DNA from: Cylindrotheca closterium
Taxonomy: Eukaryota > Bacillariophyta > Bacillariophyceae > Bacillariales > Bacillariaceae
Assembly: GCA_933822405.4 (NCBI GenBank)
Contig: CAKOGP040001844.1
Location: forward strand, 1-16,110
Length of the DNA: 16,110 nucleotides
Reading direction: 5' to 3'
The notes under the pieces are model-generated. The model was not told the origin of the DNA and searched no databases. It saw only the letters and a list, made by a program, of their open reading frames with translations. The position numbers and the translations under genes are program-made. Positions 1 to 8,942 of this stretch are shown here, piece after piece. How positions within the stretch are numbered: position 1 is the first letter of the stretch; each line of letters opens with the position of its first letter.

Positions 1-232
1 GAAGCTGAAGGCGATCGTTGAAAGTATTCAGAGTCTTCTTGAGTTTCATAAATTCAGAGAAGCGCTCGCGAATGTAGGTTTTTTGCAGTTCTTGGAGCGA
101 ACCATTGGCAGCCAACGCGGCGACGACAACACATTCGGCGGCTTCCATGGGTGTAGTCATTGAAACTTGTTGTGTTTTGTCCTTGTCAAATCGGACGCGT
201 TTGTTATTCGGAGGGTTACCGGTCGCAGACAT
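1..232 (-). CDS. Hypothetical protein, N-terminal part, runs off the left edge
   Basis: An ATG at 232-230 opens a minus-strand frame that stays open for 77 codons to the window edge, so only the N-terminus is visible. The product starts M-S-A-T-G-N-P-P-N-N-K-R and is basic near the N-terminus (K-R-V-R-F-D-K-D-K). A mixed helical stretch follows, rich in Ala, Leu, Glu and Lys (for example L-Q-E-L-Q-K-T-Y-I-R-E-R-F). I recognise no domain. It faces away from the copia element that starts at 997. It could be a host gene or the Gag start of another retroelement, since many diatom Gag proteins have a similar charged, helical beginning. The open frame could also be chance over this short length. 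Confidence 0.45.
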   Translation of the reverse strand, partial: MSATGNPPNNKRVRFDKDKTQQVSMTTPMEAAECVVVAALAANGSLQELQKTYIRERFSEFMKLKKTLNTFNDRLQL

Positions 233-996
233 AATTTCTGAGGCATAGTACTCATACGATTTAATTCGAACAAAGAACTCGGTTTCTACTGGCGCCCGAG
301 TTATTTTTCAAGGTTCGGGACGACACAATTTGGAGTGCTCGGCTAGTAGCGGCCCTATCGCGATAGTCGTAAGATGTTGGAGTTTTATTTATTTATCGAT
401 CGCTATCGATACAGCGTTGAGTGTCGCCAACTCGTGCTGCCCCCGGTTCACCTCCTTTCGTCGTCAAGGAGCTTTCTTCGGAACCAAGGGATCCAAATCT
501 TTCAACTGGTCGAACAGCTTCTGTGGTGGAAGTCCCGCTTGAAAGGTTCACCTTCCCTCGCGAAGTAAAACGCCGGACCTACACCAGACGCCCCAGGAAC
601 GAACTTTTGTTGTGCAAGCAATTGATTCAGGCGCGCCTGCTTTTCCTTTTTCTACTTTGGGATTGCATCGGTTCCAGTCCAACGTTAGGACCGTCCTCAA
701 ACTCAGGGCGTACACAAATTAGAGTTCGCAGGGTCATCCTACCTGTAGTAGACTTGTTTGCTTGCATTCACCAGGGGTTCTAACTCGCTACTCCGGGCAA
801 GTCAAGTCGCCGGTCCTCCGTGCTGTGTCCCTTCCTACCTATCAGCTTGGCCGGTGACCAAGGATTGTTCCTGTGCTCAGCTTCTCACAGGATAGGGGGG
901 TTAATCGATCTATAGCAAAGGTCGCCTCTGACTTATTATAGTTTTAGATTATCTTTTTTGAAGTCAAGCTCTACTATTGCTCCTTGTCGTCCTACC
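233..996. other. Intergenic stretch, no supported gene
   Basis: Both strands hold only short open frames without ATG starts or recognisable motifs; the longest, 421-783 on the plus strand, begins with GTG and is low-complexity Arg/Pro/Leu sequence. The stretch should contain the promoter of the leftward ORF and the 5' end of the rightward copia element. I could not find a copy of the sequence that follows that element (5239-5550), so no 5' LTR can be called. An A/T-rich run (tattatagttttagattatc) lies at about 935-955, just before the polyprotein start. No tRNA-like primer binding site was recognised. Confidence 0.5.
355..411. repeat. Cluster of CGAT palindromes
   Basis: A perfect 12 bp palindrome CTATCGCGATAG lies at 355-366. 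Two ATCGAT palindromes follow at 395-400 and 405-410, embedded in a direct repeat of TATCGAT (394-400 and 404-410). The cluster is 120-180 bp upstream of the leftward ORF start at 232. It could be a regulatory site or chance. Confidence 0.3.
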
Positions 997-3186
997 ATGA
1001 GCACCGAACGTGAACTACGAGCCCAACATCGGGAACAAACTCGCGAGCAGCGTCCAACCTTGTCAAGAGGAGGATCTGTATCCTCTCGATCATCTCATGC
1101 GTCCTTAGGTTTGGGGTTCAATTCACCCATCCAACCATCAACAACCCGCCACCGTCCTCCTGGTCATTGTCCAGAGAGTTTGGAACACATCCTGGTTGAG
1201 GTTCTCGATCTCCCTCCAGATGGTATTCTTGCTCAAGCATTGAAGCATGCAAAAATTACTTGCTTCATTGACCTCATGGCTATGACCGATGTGGCGATTG
1301 ACTCTCTTGTTTATCCAAGAAGTCAAACACCTGATGATGAAGGCGATTTCCAAGATGATCAACTTGCCCTGGTACCACTGTCCATTCGCAGTCTCATCAA
1401 GGTCATCCAAGGATACGTTTACTACCGCAAACATGTCCATAATGATCCTGTCAACCCTGACAACTGCATGGATATTGACTATGGAAGTGTACTTGACTAT
1501 AGGGCTTCTGGAGAGTTCTTAACTTTTGGTAATAGAACTATTCCACAACCTATTATCCAGAAACCCAGTCGTCGTACCCCTGCTGATGAATTCGATAGAA
1601 GCATCAGACGAGACCCGTCATCTTTCCCTACTTTTAGCAATGATAAGCAATGGGAAAACTACAACATGGCCGACTTATTCTGTCCAGATTCTTACTTTGA
1701 TGACCCTCCAATCCCGGCAGCATTCGAAGTCAATCAGCCATATAGGCGACCGAGTGTTCTATTTGCTCCTGAAGCTCCCATCGATTTTGACATTGAAACA
1801 GGACCATTGCTTGCCAAAGATGATTTTCAAGCTCTTGCACCTGGTTTACCAAAGGATATGCTTACTATTAACGTACCTCCTACACCGAGGCGCAATCCAA
1901 GACGGAAGACTCGTTATAGTCATGGTAATCGCAATGGGGAGAGAACTGATAATGGCCCTCCCCCACGAACCAAGCAAGCACACGAACCTCTGCCACCAAC
2001 TACTACGGAGTATAAGAATCCGAGCTCTGCCGTGAAGTCTCGTGAACGCGATTGGGAGCGACTGCGACGATACTTTGCATGGTTGCCTAAGCTTGTAATT
2101 CAGAAAACTTTTGACTGTACAACTCAGTTGGCTCGCATTCCCATGAGTGCCCACCTTCAACGTCACTACCGTTCACCGTTCCCAGCGCTTAATGTCAACA
2201 GACGTAATGAAGGTTTAGCCACCGATACCGTCTATGCTGACACGCCAGACATTGAACATGGACATGTGGCAGCCCAGTTCTATGTGAGACTATCCTCTCT
2301 TGATAGCGACGTCTATGGTGTCACTTTGGATGCTCAATTTCTCCAGACATTACAGGACAACGTACGGAAGCGAGGAGCACCATCCAAACTTGTGAGCGAT
2401 CGGGCTCAAGCACAAGTTTCCAAAGCAGTGAAAGACTACCTCCGTTGGCTATGCATCGATGACTGGCAAAGCGAACCGCATCGCCAGAACCAGAACCCAG
2501 CCGAACGAAGATACCAAGATGTTAAACGATTAGCCAACAGGATTCTGGACCGCACCGGAGCACCTCCTACTCTATGGCTCCTAGCCCTTCGCTATGCATC
2601 TTTTGTCTACAACTATACTGCTGTCAAGGGCCTTGGATGGATGACTCCAATCCAAGCGCTGACCGGTATCACCCCAGATATTAGTGTACTCCTTCGTTTC
2701 CACTTTTATGAAAAGGTATACTATAAAACGGAAGAACCGGCCTTCCCTTCTGACTCTCCGGAGTCCCTTGGTTACATGGTAGGCATTGCTGAGCACGTTG
2801 GTCATGCCATGACCTACAAGATCCTGAACCCAGAAACGAATAAAATATTGTTTCGTTCGGAAATCCGCTCTGCTTCAACTGACACTGATCCCAACAAACG
2901 TCTTCATACATCTGATGGGGAGGACTTGTCAGCCCCTACAATAATCAAATCCAGAAACGACAAGACTAAAGTTCAAACCATTGTTTATTCCAGTGACGAC
3001 GAATCAGACTCTGAAGACGTTCTTGTGGAAAACAGTGATCTCATTGGTCGAACATTCCTTCTTAAACCAGATAAAGAAGGCTATGTCAGACGTGCTGAGA
3101 TTGTTGAGCTTATTGACAAGCATGAGCACAACACGACCAACAAGCCTGAACATATTCGTTTTCGTGTGAGCATTAACAAAGTTTAA
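997..3186 (+). CDS. Ty1/copia-like polyprotein: N-terminal region plus integrase
   Basis: The start is the ATG at 997; the frame is open 13 codons upstream but without ATG. It encodes 729 residues. Residues about 60-180 form a Gag-side N-terminal domain of a kind I associate with diatom copia elements (S-L-E-H-I-L-V-E-V-L-D-L-P-P-D-G). Residues about 345-625 are an integrase core. Its likely catalytic residues are D410 or D414 (T-D-T-V-Y-A-D), D468 (V-S-D-R-A-Q) and E503 (N-Q-N-P-A-E-R), with 34 residues between the last two, as expected for a DD35E enzyme. The integrase would insert element cDNA into the host chromosome. I see neither a CCHC zinc knuckle nor an aspartic protease D-[TS]-G motif, so the segment around residues 223-340 may carry an in-frame deletion. 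The TAA at 3184-3186 is an internal stop: the same frame continues with family-like sequence. Confidence 0.82.
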   Translation: MSTERELRAQHREQTREQRPTLSRGGSVSSRSSHASLGLGFNSPIQPSTTRHRPPGHCPESLEHILVEVLDLPPDGILAQALKHAKITCFIDLMAMTDVAIDSLVYPRSQTPDDEGDFQDDQLALVPLSIRSLIKVIQGYVYYRKHVHNDPVNPDNCMDIDYGSVLDYRASGEFLTFGNRTIPQPIIQKPSRRTPADEFDRSIRRDPSSFPTFSNDKQWENYNMADLFCPDSYFDDPPIPAAFEVNQPYRRPSVLFAPEAPIDFDIETGPLLAKDDFQALAPGLPKDMLTINVPPTPRRNPRRKTRYSHGNRNGERTDNGPPPRTKQAHEPLPPTTTEYKNPSSAVKSRERDWERLRRYFAWLPKLVIQKTFDCTTQLARIPMSAHLQRHYRSPFPALNVNRRNEGLATDTVYADTPDIEHGHVAAQFYVRLSSLDSDVYGVTLDAQFLQTLQDNVRKRGAPSKLVSDRAQAQVSKAVKDYLRWLCIDDWQSEPHRQNQNPAERRYQDVKRLANRILDRTGAPPTLWLLALRYASFVYNYTAVKGLGWMTPIQALTGITPDISVLLRFHFYEKVYYKTEEPAFPSDSPESLGYMVGIAEHVGHAMTYKILNPETNKILFRSEIRSASTDTDPNKRLHTSDGEDLSAPTIIKSRNDKTKVQTIVYSSDDESDSEDVLVENSDLIGRTFLLKPDKEGYVRRAEIVELIDKHEHNTTNKPEHIRFRVSINKV

Positions 3187-3497
3187 TACGATGATATCAT
3201 GGCATACAACGAGATCCTAGAGCGTTTGGAAGCCGATCTGGAGAACCCGATAGTTTGGAAGTTCAAGCGAATCATCTCCCATCAGGGACCACTTTGACCT
3301 GACCATCCATCCTACATGGGTTCGACCTACAACGTAACCATTGAATGGGAGAATGGGGAGATCACTCCCAAACCACTGAGCATCATTGGAGCCGATGACC
3401 CAGTGGCATGTGCTATATACGCTAGAGAGGACAATCTACTGGGTTTACCTGGTTGGAAACGCTTTAGAAGTATAGCAAAGAAGGAGAAGAAACTTCT
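3187..3497 (+). pseudogene. Copia polyprotein linker between integrase and RT
   Basis: This continues the integrase frame after its TAA, with another in-frame stop, TGA at 3295-3297. The readable part includes W-K-F-K-R-I-I-S-H-Q-G-P and then Y-N-V-T-I-E-W-E-N-G-E-I. It ends in a conserved-looking stretch, C-A-I-Y-A-R-E-D-N-L-L followed by W-K-R-F. This is the linker I expect upstream of RT in this copia lineage. At about 3498 the homology moves to another frame (net -1 or +2), where it continues as N-Q-A-K-L-R-S-F-R-T-A-P. Both stops are one C-to-T step from sense codons (CAA and CGA), which suggests decay rather than programmed control, although a single functional frame once existed. Confidence 0.72.
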
Positions 3498-4874
3498 AAC
3501 CAAGCCAAGCTCAGATCGTTCCGTACAGCACCAAGATACATGTACGGATTCGAGATCCTGAAGGACTACAAAGATGCCCTTCGACTTGACAAGCTCCACG
3601 GCAACACCAAATGGCAGGATGCCACTAAAGTCGAGATGGATCAGCTTGCCAAGTACAAGGTCTTCATTGATTTGGGGAGGGGAACCCCAATACCAAAAGG
3701 ATACCAAAAGATTCGAGTCCACTTAGTTTATGCCTGCAAGCATGATGACAGACATAAAGCAAGACTCATAGCCGACGGACACCTGACCGATGTACCACTG
3801 GATAGTGTCTACTCTGGTGTTGTTTCAATTCAAGGCTTGAAGATGATGATTTTTCTAGCTGAACTGAATGGACTGGAACTATGGGCTACCGATATTGGTA
3901 ATGCCTACCTCAAAGCCTACACTAAGGAGAAGGTAGCAAGTATAGCCGGACCAGAGTTTGGACCACTTCAAGGCCACACTCTTATTGTGTCAAGAGCTTT
4001 GTACGGATTACGTTTGAGCGGAAAAATGTGGCATCAGAGGTTTTCAGCATGTCTAGAGGAAGAAGGATTCTTTCCTTGCAAGGCAGAGCCAGATATTTGG
4101 ATGAGGCCAACTACTGACGGGTCCTCTTACGAGTATGTGGGAGTGTATGTTGACGACCTAGCAATGGCAATGAAAGACCCACAAGCTTTTGTAGACAAAC
4201 TGATCAAAGTCTACAAGTTCAAGCTGAAGGGCACAGGACCACTTGAGTTCCACCTTGGATGTGACTTCTACAGGGACAAGCATGGGGTACTTTGCATGCA
4301 CCCAAAGAAGTACATTGACCGCATGGTAGATAGCTACCAACGCATGTTTGGTCAAAGGCCAAAGACCAACGTGTGGTCACCGTTGGAGAAGGGAGATCAT
4401 CCAGAATGCGATACATCCGAGTTACTTGACTCTGAAGGAGTCACTCAGTATCAATCGTTGGTTGGTCAGTTCCAATGGGCAGTCTCTTTAGGAAGACTGG
4501 ATGTCACTACCGCGGTAATGACTCTGTCGAGTTTTAGATCAGCACCCAGAGTTGGTCATTTGAACCGTGCAAAGCGGGTTTGTGGCTATCTAGTAAAGTT
4601 CAAGGAAGCTTGTATCCGTTTCCGCACTGGACTACCCGATTACAGTGATGTCCCAGAACCTGTATTTGATTGGGCCGACTCTGTATATGGCTGTCCAACT
4701 GAAGAGATTCCAAGAGATGCACCCCCCCCCACTTGGGCTTGCAGTCATCCTCACTCACTATGTGGATGCAAATCTCTACCACTGTCTTTTGACAGGCCGG
4801 TCGGTTACGGGTATCATTCACATGATGAATGGGACTCCAATCGATTTCTTTTCAAAGAAGCAGTCAACCGTTGA
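3498..4874 (+). pseudogene. Ty1/copia reverse transcriptase (RVT_2 type)
   Basis: The RT copies element RNA into DNA inside the virus-like particle. Homology begins at 3498; the first ATG in frame is at 3540. Numbered from that ATG, motif A is A-T-D-I-G-N-A-Y-L with the metal-binding aspartate at D118. A-L-Y-G-L-R lies at about 153-158. The catalytic box Y-V-D-D is at 203-206, followed by the K-F-K-L-K-G-T-G-P-L-E-F-H-L-G block typical of copia RT. All key residues are present, so catalytic loss is not visible within this segment. The frame goes wrong at a run of nine C (4722-4730); beyond it this frame reads non-homologous residues to a stop at 4874, while RNase H continues in the next frame. 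One extra C would explain this. A sequencing or assembly error at the homopolymer is a real alternative. Confidence 0.88.
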
Positions 4875-5238
4875 GACTGCTACTTATGGTTCTGAGTTTG
4901 TGGCTGCCCGAACCTGTGTTGAACAGATTATGGACCTTCGGCAGACCCTGAGGTACCTTGGTGTGCCAGTCAAAGGTCGAAGCTACATGTTTGGCGATAA
5001 TGAATCTGTTGTGAACAGTTCTTCCCGACCTGAAGCAAAACTACACAAGCGACATGTTGCATTATCATTCCACCGTGTGAGAGAAGCAGTAGCATCCAAC
5101 ATGTTATCGTTTATCCACATTGACGGTGTTCTCAACCCTGCTGATATTCTCAGCAAGCATTGGGGCCATCAGCAAATTTGGCCATTATTACGGACTCTAA
5201 TGTTCTGGTCTGGTGATACTGCTGATCAAGAGGAATAG
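4732..5238 (+). pseudogene. Ty1/copia RNase H, C-terminus of the polyprotein
   Basis: This is the continuation of the RT protein, +1 in frame. It degrades the RNA strand of the RNA-DNA hybrid during reverse transcription. The first catalytic aspartate lies in T-H-Y-V-D-A-N-L-Y. The glutamate region is T-V-E-T-A-T-Y-G-S-E-F-V-A-A-R. A further acidic site is M-F-G-D-N-E-S-V-V. The C-terminal N-P-A-D-I-L-S-K-H-W-G motif is the classic copia RNase H ending. The stop is TAG at 5236-5238. The domain looks complete. Its order after integrase and RT (IN-RT-RH) identifies the element as Ty1/copia rather than Ty3/gypsy. Confidence 0.88.
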
Positions 5239-5550
5239 GTCCTCTCACTTTGTCCCATTTGGGGAGTGACAGAATTCTAATAGGAACGGGACTCGTGACT
5301 CGACCTATAGGATTACCAGGTTGAAGTGTAGCCTGTGCCTTGCACGCGTTGCACGTGCATGAACCGTTACACGCCAGTGATTTAGTAAAGAGAATGCTGA
5401 GTCATCAGCGTTCTGCAATATTTCTAGAGATTTGCGTGGAAAAGTGATCAACGGTCGCTTTTCTCACTGCACGTTGTTTTACCTGAATGATCTTTATCTT
5501 CTTGTGAAATAGCAGTCGCACTACAGGCTTTAAGTCTATTCATCTATTCT
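5239..5550. other. Non-coding stretch, candidate polypurine tract and 3' LTR remnant
   Basis: There is no gene here. Twenty-two bases after the RNase H stop, GGGGAG at 5261-5266 is followed directly by TG at 5267. That is the layout of a polypurine tract next to an LTR that starts with TG. About 280 bases of A/T-leaning sequence follow, with a small palindrome CCTATAGG near 5304 and a CACG/GTGC-rich patch near 5340-5360. I found no matching 5' copy upstream of 997, so the LTR call is inference from position only. Confidence 0.4.
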
Positions 5551-5990
5551 TCATTTATTTCTGTCAGGAACAGTAGCTGGGACAGTTGCTCCAATCTGAT
5601 TAAGATTGAGCTTCTTCCCATAGTCAACATATTGATCCTGATTCTTCCATTGGGTCTTTGGTAGCAGTCTGTCTGGGCATTTTGGAGACATATGGTCTTC
5701 ATTGCCACATACATAACATGCTGCCTTCTTTCCATCCTTCGGTTTCCCCTTTCCTTTTCCTTTACCTTTATTAGGTTGGTCTTTTCCTTGGTAGAGGTTC
5801 ACTACCGGATTTTTACTCACTTCCATGTGAATCTTCAACATATCTTATGCTTTGCTGACCGTCTTTGGATAATAATCCACTTCTCTGCAATAGTTCGTCT
5901 GAAGATCCAGCATCAGAGGAGCTGTTCTTGTTTGATCGCGGCAATGTAGATATCCAAGTCCTCCAACTCTTTCTAGACTCTTTTGAGCCA
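5551..5990 (-). pseudogene. Copia-type Gag fragment with CCHC zinc knuckle
   Basis: The minus-strand frame from the ATG at 5841 to the stop at 5551 encodes 96 residues. It has a lysine/glycine-rich stretch (K-G-K-G-K-G-K-G-K) followed by one zinc knuckle, C-Y-V-C-G-N-E-D-H-M-S-P-K-C, which is CX2CX4HX4C. Such knuckles bind genomic RNA in Gag nucleocapsids. Just upstream, past an in-frame TAA at 5845-5847, the same frame keeps Gag-like sequence (D-Y-Y-P-K-T-V-S-K-A) to about 5990. It is therefore a 3' piece of a Gag gene interrupted by a stop. No protease or polymerase follows it in this orientation; the neighbour at 997-5238 lies on the other strand. It belongs to a different copia copy. It overlaps the 3' end of the LINE-like RT, so the exact junction between the two elements lies somewhere in about 5945-6010. 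Confidence 0.75.
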
Positions 5991-6284
5991 AGTATCTGAC
6001 GCCAAAATTGCCGTGTTGCTATAGTCCTGATGGAAGAGTCCAAAGGAGGTGCCGGTCTCAAGTTGGTGTTCTTGAACCGCAGCCTCCATATACGCCCCAG
6101 TTTTTGTTTGGTTGGACAAGTGGCAAAGCAGGACCTCAATATGTTTAGACACCTGAGTACCAAACGGATGGGGGATGCCCAGACCCTGCAATTTGAGAGG
6201 GGCGAGAACCATGTCACGAGGTAAGCTCCTACATATGCCGTCGGCAGGCAGACTTGAAGAACAGGACTCATAATTGACACCCAT
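5973..6284 (-). pseudogene. C-terminal region of the LINE-like ORF2, shifted frame
   Basis: The RT protein continues here in another frame after a one-base deletion (or equivalent) near 6240-6247. The readable residues include G-I-C-R-S-L-P-R-D-M-V-L-A-P-L-K-L-Q-G-L and later H-Q-L-E-T-G-T-S-F-G-L-F. I recognise this as the conserved segment downstream of RT in the same diatom/stramenopile RT family. The frame used upstream runs on to 5813 but reads non-homologous Ser/Arg-rich sequence. The stop here is TAG at 5973-5975 after D-T-W-L-K-R-V. It could be the true end or a TGG-to-TAG mutation. I see no RNase H domain and no C-terminal zinc knuckle. Confidence 0.65.
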
Positions 6285-8377
6285 GTCGCATCATCCAGTG
6301 TAGTTAACACCATAGGATATTCCAGGGATTTCATCACTGTTGTCTTGATAAGGGGAATGACATCGTATTTGTGTAGATGCCCCGATCGCACTTGCTCAGC
6401 CCACTGTTTGGCGATACTCTTGAGGTGGGCAACGTGAGCATGTTGATCTTCCAATGGGGCCAACATGACCCCCAAGGTTTTCTCTGCCTCATCCGGCTCC
6501 AGACAATGTAAGGCTTCCAATTCGCCAGTCAGTCCCGGTATTTGTATTGGATGATCATGTAGAAGTTGGTGCGTCTGGCGGAACCTCCATTTGCCCTCTC
6601 TGGAGTCCCACACAAAGTCAATCAACCACCAAAAGGACTTTTCTGGGTTAATTGCCCCTCCAGTAGCACTAATGCCTCCAGCCCACGTGGAAGCCGCTTG
6701 TTGGACGGAGTGGCATATATCCTCGCCAGATTGTTCCACGGACTTGCCCACTTTGATCACATCCGTGTCATCAACAAAGCAGAAGCGCTGAGCGGTGATC
6801 AGTTGAGAATCAATCGCGGTGAGGCATTGGAAGCCGAAGCCCATCGCGGTCATCATCTGGATAATGACGGAGCTGACGGAGACCCAAATGGGCGGGCCCG
6901 CTCCGTTGCCCTGGCCGCAACCCTGAAATGGTACCATGGAAGGGGGATGAAAGCTCTCTTCAGAGTCACCAAAGCCTGTCCGCACTCGGTGCGTGGACGT
7001 TGCAAGAGTGTCAAACATCATGCGCAACGCATTCCAAGTAATCGCCAGACGCATCATAGCTAACACCACAACCCAATGGACGACCCGATCAAAACACGAC
7101 TTTGCGTCATTTGAAATCCAACCCGCAGAGCGGCGCTGAAGAATCAGAAGGTCCCACACAAGACGTTTAGACAGGGCAAGATCAATCGCTTGATGGTGCT
7201 TTCTAGACCTGCACTGTCCATCGGCCAAGAGGTGATGTTCTTCGCCGTAGGCCATGGCCAGACGGCCCAGTTTCTTGTAGTTCGCTTGAGATTCAGAATT
7301 CATGAGCTGAATCGTACGCATTTTTGTCAGCCAAAAGTCGCCTGGCTTCTTTGCAATAGCGAAATTCATCAGATGCCGCCAGTTGTCAGGGACAAAACCA
7401 GTTGTCAAGGGTATGTGGCGGAAGAGAGCGTCGCATTGAGCCACCATAGGGGAATAAATCCCAGCCTTGAAATGCCCGTTATGAAGCCCATGCGGTTCCG
7501 AGCCCTTGTTCTCTGGATTACGAGACCAGAAGCAAGTATGATCGGCCGGCGAAACTTCCATCGGGATCATAGAGTGCCCTTGTTGGAAACGGCACTGCTC
7601 CAGGAATGACTTAGTGTAAGAATCGATCCCATTCGGCATGGGAAGGCGGCCCTCCAGAAGTGCGTGGGAGTTCCTCTCTGCGTCTGCCCCGGTGAACATT
7701 GAATACAAGGGTTTGTCCATGGGAGGAGTCGTATAGGGCGATCGAGTCTGGTCATACCGTGCGCGATTTTCCTGCATGCACCCTTGCTCGACTTGTCTCC
7801 GGTCGGTGAGAGTTCGCAGATCCACTTGTCCGGTAGGTAACTGCTCCTCAACTTGAATCGCTTGCAAACCACCAGTAGATCCTTTTGACTGGGCGCGGCG
7901 GCGGCGTCTCGCCTCCTCTCGTTGCTTCATCCGCCGTAACCTCAAAAAGCGATCCCTAGCCTTGCGCGATGTCCATTGTTTCTTCTTAGATTTCTTCACT
8001 TGAACAGTCAAGAACTCCTTGCGCCATGAAACCGTGTGGTTTTTCTTGGCATGCAGGTACTCCTTCCTGTCATTGCGCAATGCCCCAACTGTAGTCTTCT
8101 TCCACGCGTTGGGCAACTTAGTCTTCTTCATAAGGCGACGGACTTTTCGCGAGCTGACTCTACATTGCTTCCTTCCCTTCAGTAGTAGCTTCCAGAGGGA
8201 CTGGCGGTCCCAAAAATTTTGGATCTGTGGAGACCACGGGACAGCCCCATTTGTAACCCTTCGACACCTTGCTTCCGCTCTCCGACGAATATCGTACATC
8301 TGCTTGTGCAAGCAGTTATACTGGCGTCCCATTTTCTCAGTCATAATCCCACTGTTTAATATTAATTGTCTATGAAG
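6245..8377 (-). pseudogene. LINE-like reverse transcriptase, ORF2 body
   Basis: This is the RT of a non-LTR retrotransposon, which would prime on nicked target DNA. Numbered from the ATG at 8344, motif A is N-D-A-K-S-C-F-D-R-V with D413. Motif B is G-C-G-Q-G-N-G-A-G-P-P with Q478. The catalytic box is F-C-F-V-D-D-T-D with D525 and D526 (codons at 6767-6772). N-P-E-K-S with K569 fits motif D. The N-terminal 160 residues are very basic (K-K-S-K-K-K-Q at about 117-123; E-E-A-R-R-R-R-R at about 143-150), suiting nucleic-acid binding. The frame is continuous with the endonuclease upstream except for a TAG at 8378-8380, so the ATG at 8344 is not the original start. A frameshift near 6245 breaks the C-terminus. 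All catalytic residues survive. Confidence 0.85.
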
Positions 8378-8920
8378 CTACTCCAACCGCGATGGAATGG
8401 AGTACACGTCATAGCCTTGGTGAACCAGCCGGAGATAGCGTCGAACAGCCGCAGTGTCAAGCATTGTTAATTTGCGAGGCTTGTATGGTGTATTCTCCGG
8501 ACGATAGCTGCCAAGAGTCCGTTCCAAATCAATATCAATCCACAGACCGCGATGATCACAGGCGAAAAATTCATCAAAGTTGTAGTAGCCGCCCGCTTGA
8601 ATCACCACTCCGGAAGTTGCGAAAATCCCATCAATGGGTCTGCCACGTTTGTTGCGATGCTGGGTTGCTGCAGTTCGACTTGGATGACATTGTAGGATTG
8701 CTTCCTCCAATCCTATGCTGCGAAGTCACTGGCGAAAAGAGGAATCCTGGTATGAGGAGACATCCTCATTAGCGTCCACGCCCACAATCACTTCGCACCC
8801 CTCGTCGCGCCATTGGGTGATCGCACATAAAAGGTTCACCATAAACGCCTCCCTTGGATCACGCTGTCTGCCTTGAGAGCGGAAGAAGCTGCGGTGTTGC
8901 GCCCATACGTAGATTCGCCC
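8378..8920 (-). pseudogene. EEP (apurinic-type) endonuclease, C-terminal half
   Basis: One frame, interrupted by a TGA at 8726-8728, gives the second half of an endonuclease/exonuclease/phosphatase domain. In LINE-like elements this domain nicks the target site. Visible landmarks in order are R-D-P-R-E-A-F, V-I-V-G-V-D-A-N-E-D-V (the active-site D-x-N pair, codons at 8762-8782), G-R-P-I-D-G-I-F-A-T, and A-C-D-H-R-G-L-W-I-D-I. The last is the catalytic Asp-His pair, codons at 8552-8557. The TAG at 8378-8380 separates it from the RT in the same frame. Upstream, a TAA at 8921-8923 lies in a small G-run duplication. No ATG starts this piece; it is an internal domain segment. Confidence 0.82.
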
Positions 8921-8942
8921 TTACCGGGGGTTTACCGGGGGG
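8921..8942. repeat. Short direct repeat at the edge of the larger duplication
   Basis: TTACCGGGGG (8921-8930) is followed by TTTACCGGGGGG, so a unit of about 11 bases is present twice in tandem. It directly borders the 160 bp-period duplication at 8943 and supplies the in-frame TAA that splits the endonuclease domain. It may be filler or slippage sequence left at a break. Confidence 0.6.

Noticed and set aside
276..302. Hairpin AACTCGG...CCGAGTT with 13-base loop
   Set aside because: A 7 bp stem is expected by chance in this length, and no gene end lies nearby to make it a terminator.
421..783. 120-codon plus-strand open frame
   Set aside because: It starts with GTG, is Arg/Pro/Leu low-complexity and has no motif; in a eukaryote this start is not credible.
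500..996. 5' LTR of the first copia element
   Set aside because: I looked for sequence shared with 5239-5550 and for a tRNA-like primer binding site and found neither by eye.
5330..5370. tRNA-like fold in the CACG/GTGC-rich patch
   Set aside because: No T-loop consensus (GGTTCRANNCC) or acceptor pairing is visible; only short local palindromes occur.
6566..7609. Plus-strand open frames at 6566-7063 and 7190-7609 opposite the RT
   Set aside because: They lie antisense to conserved RT motifs on the minus strand and have no recognisable domain, so they are shadows of the RT coding sequence.
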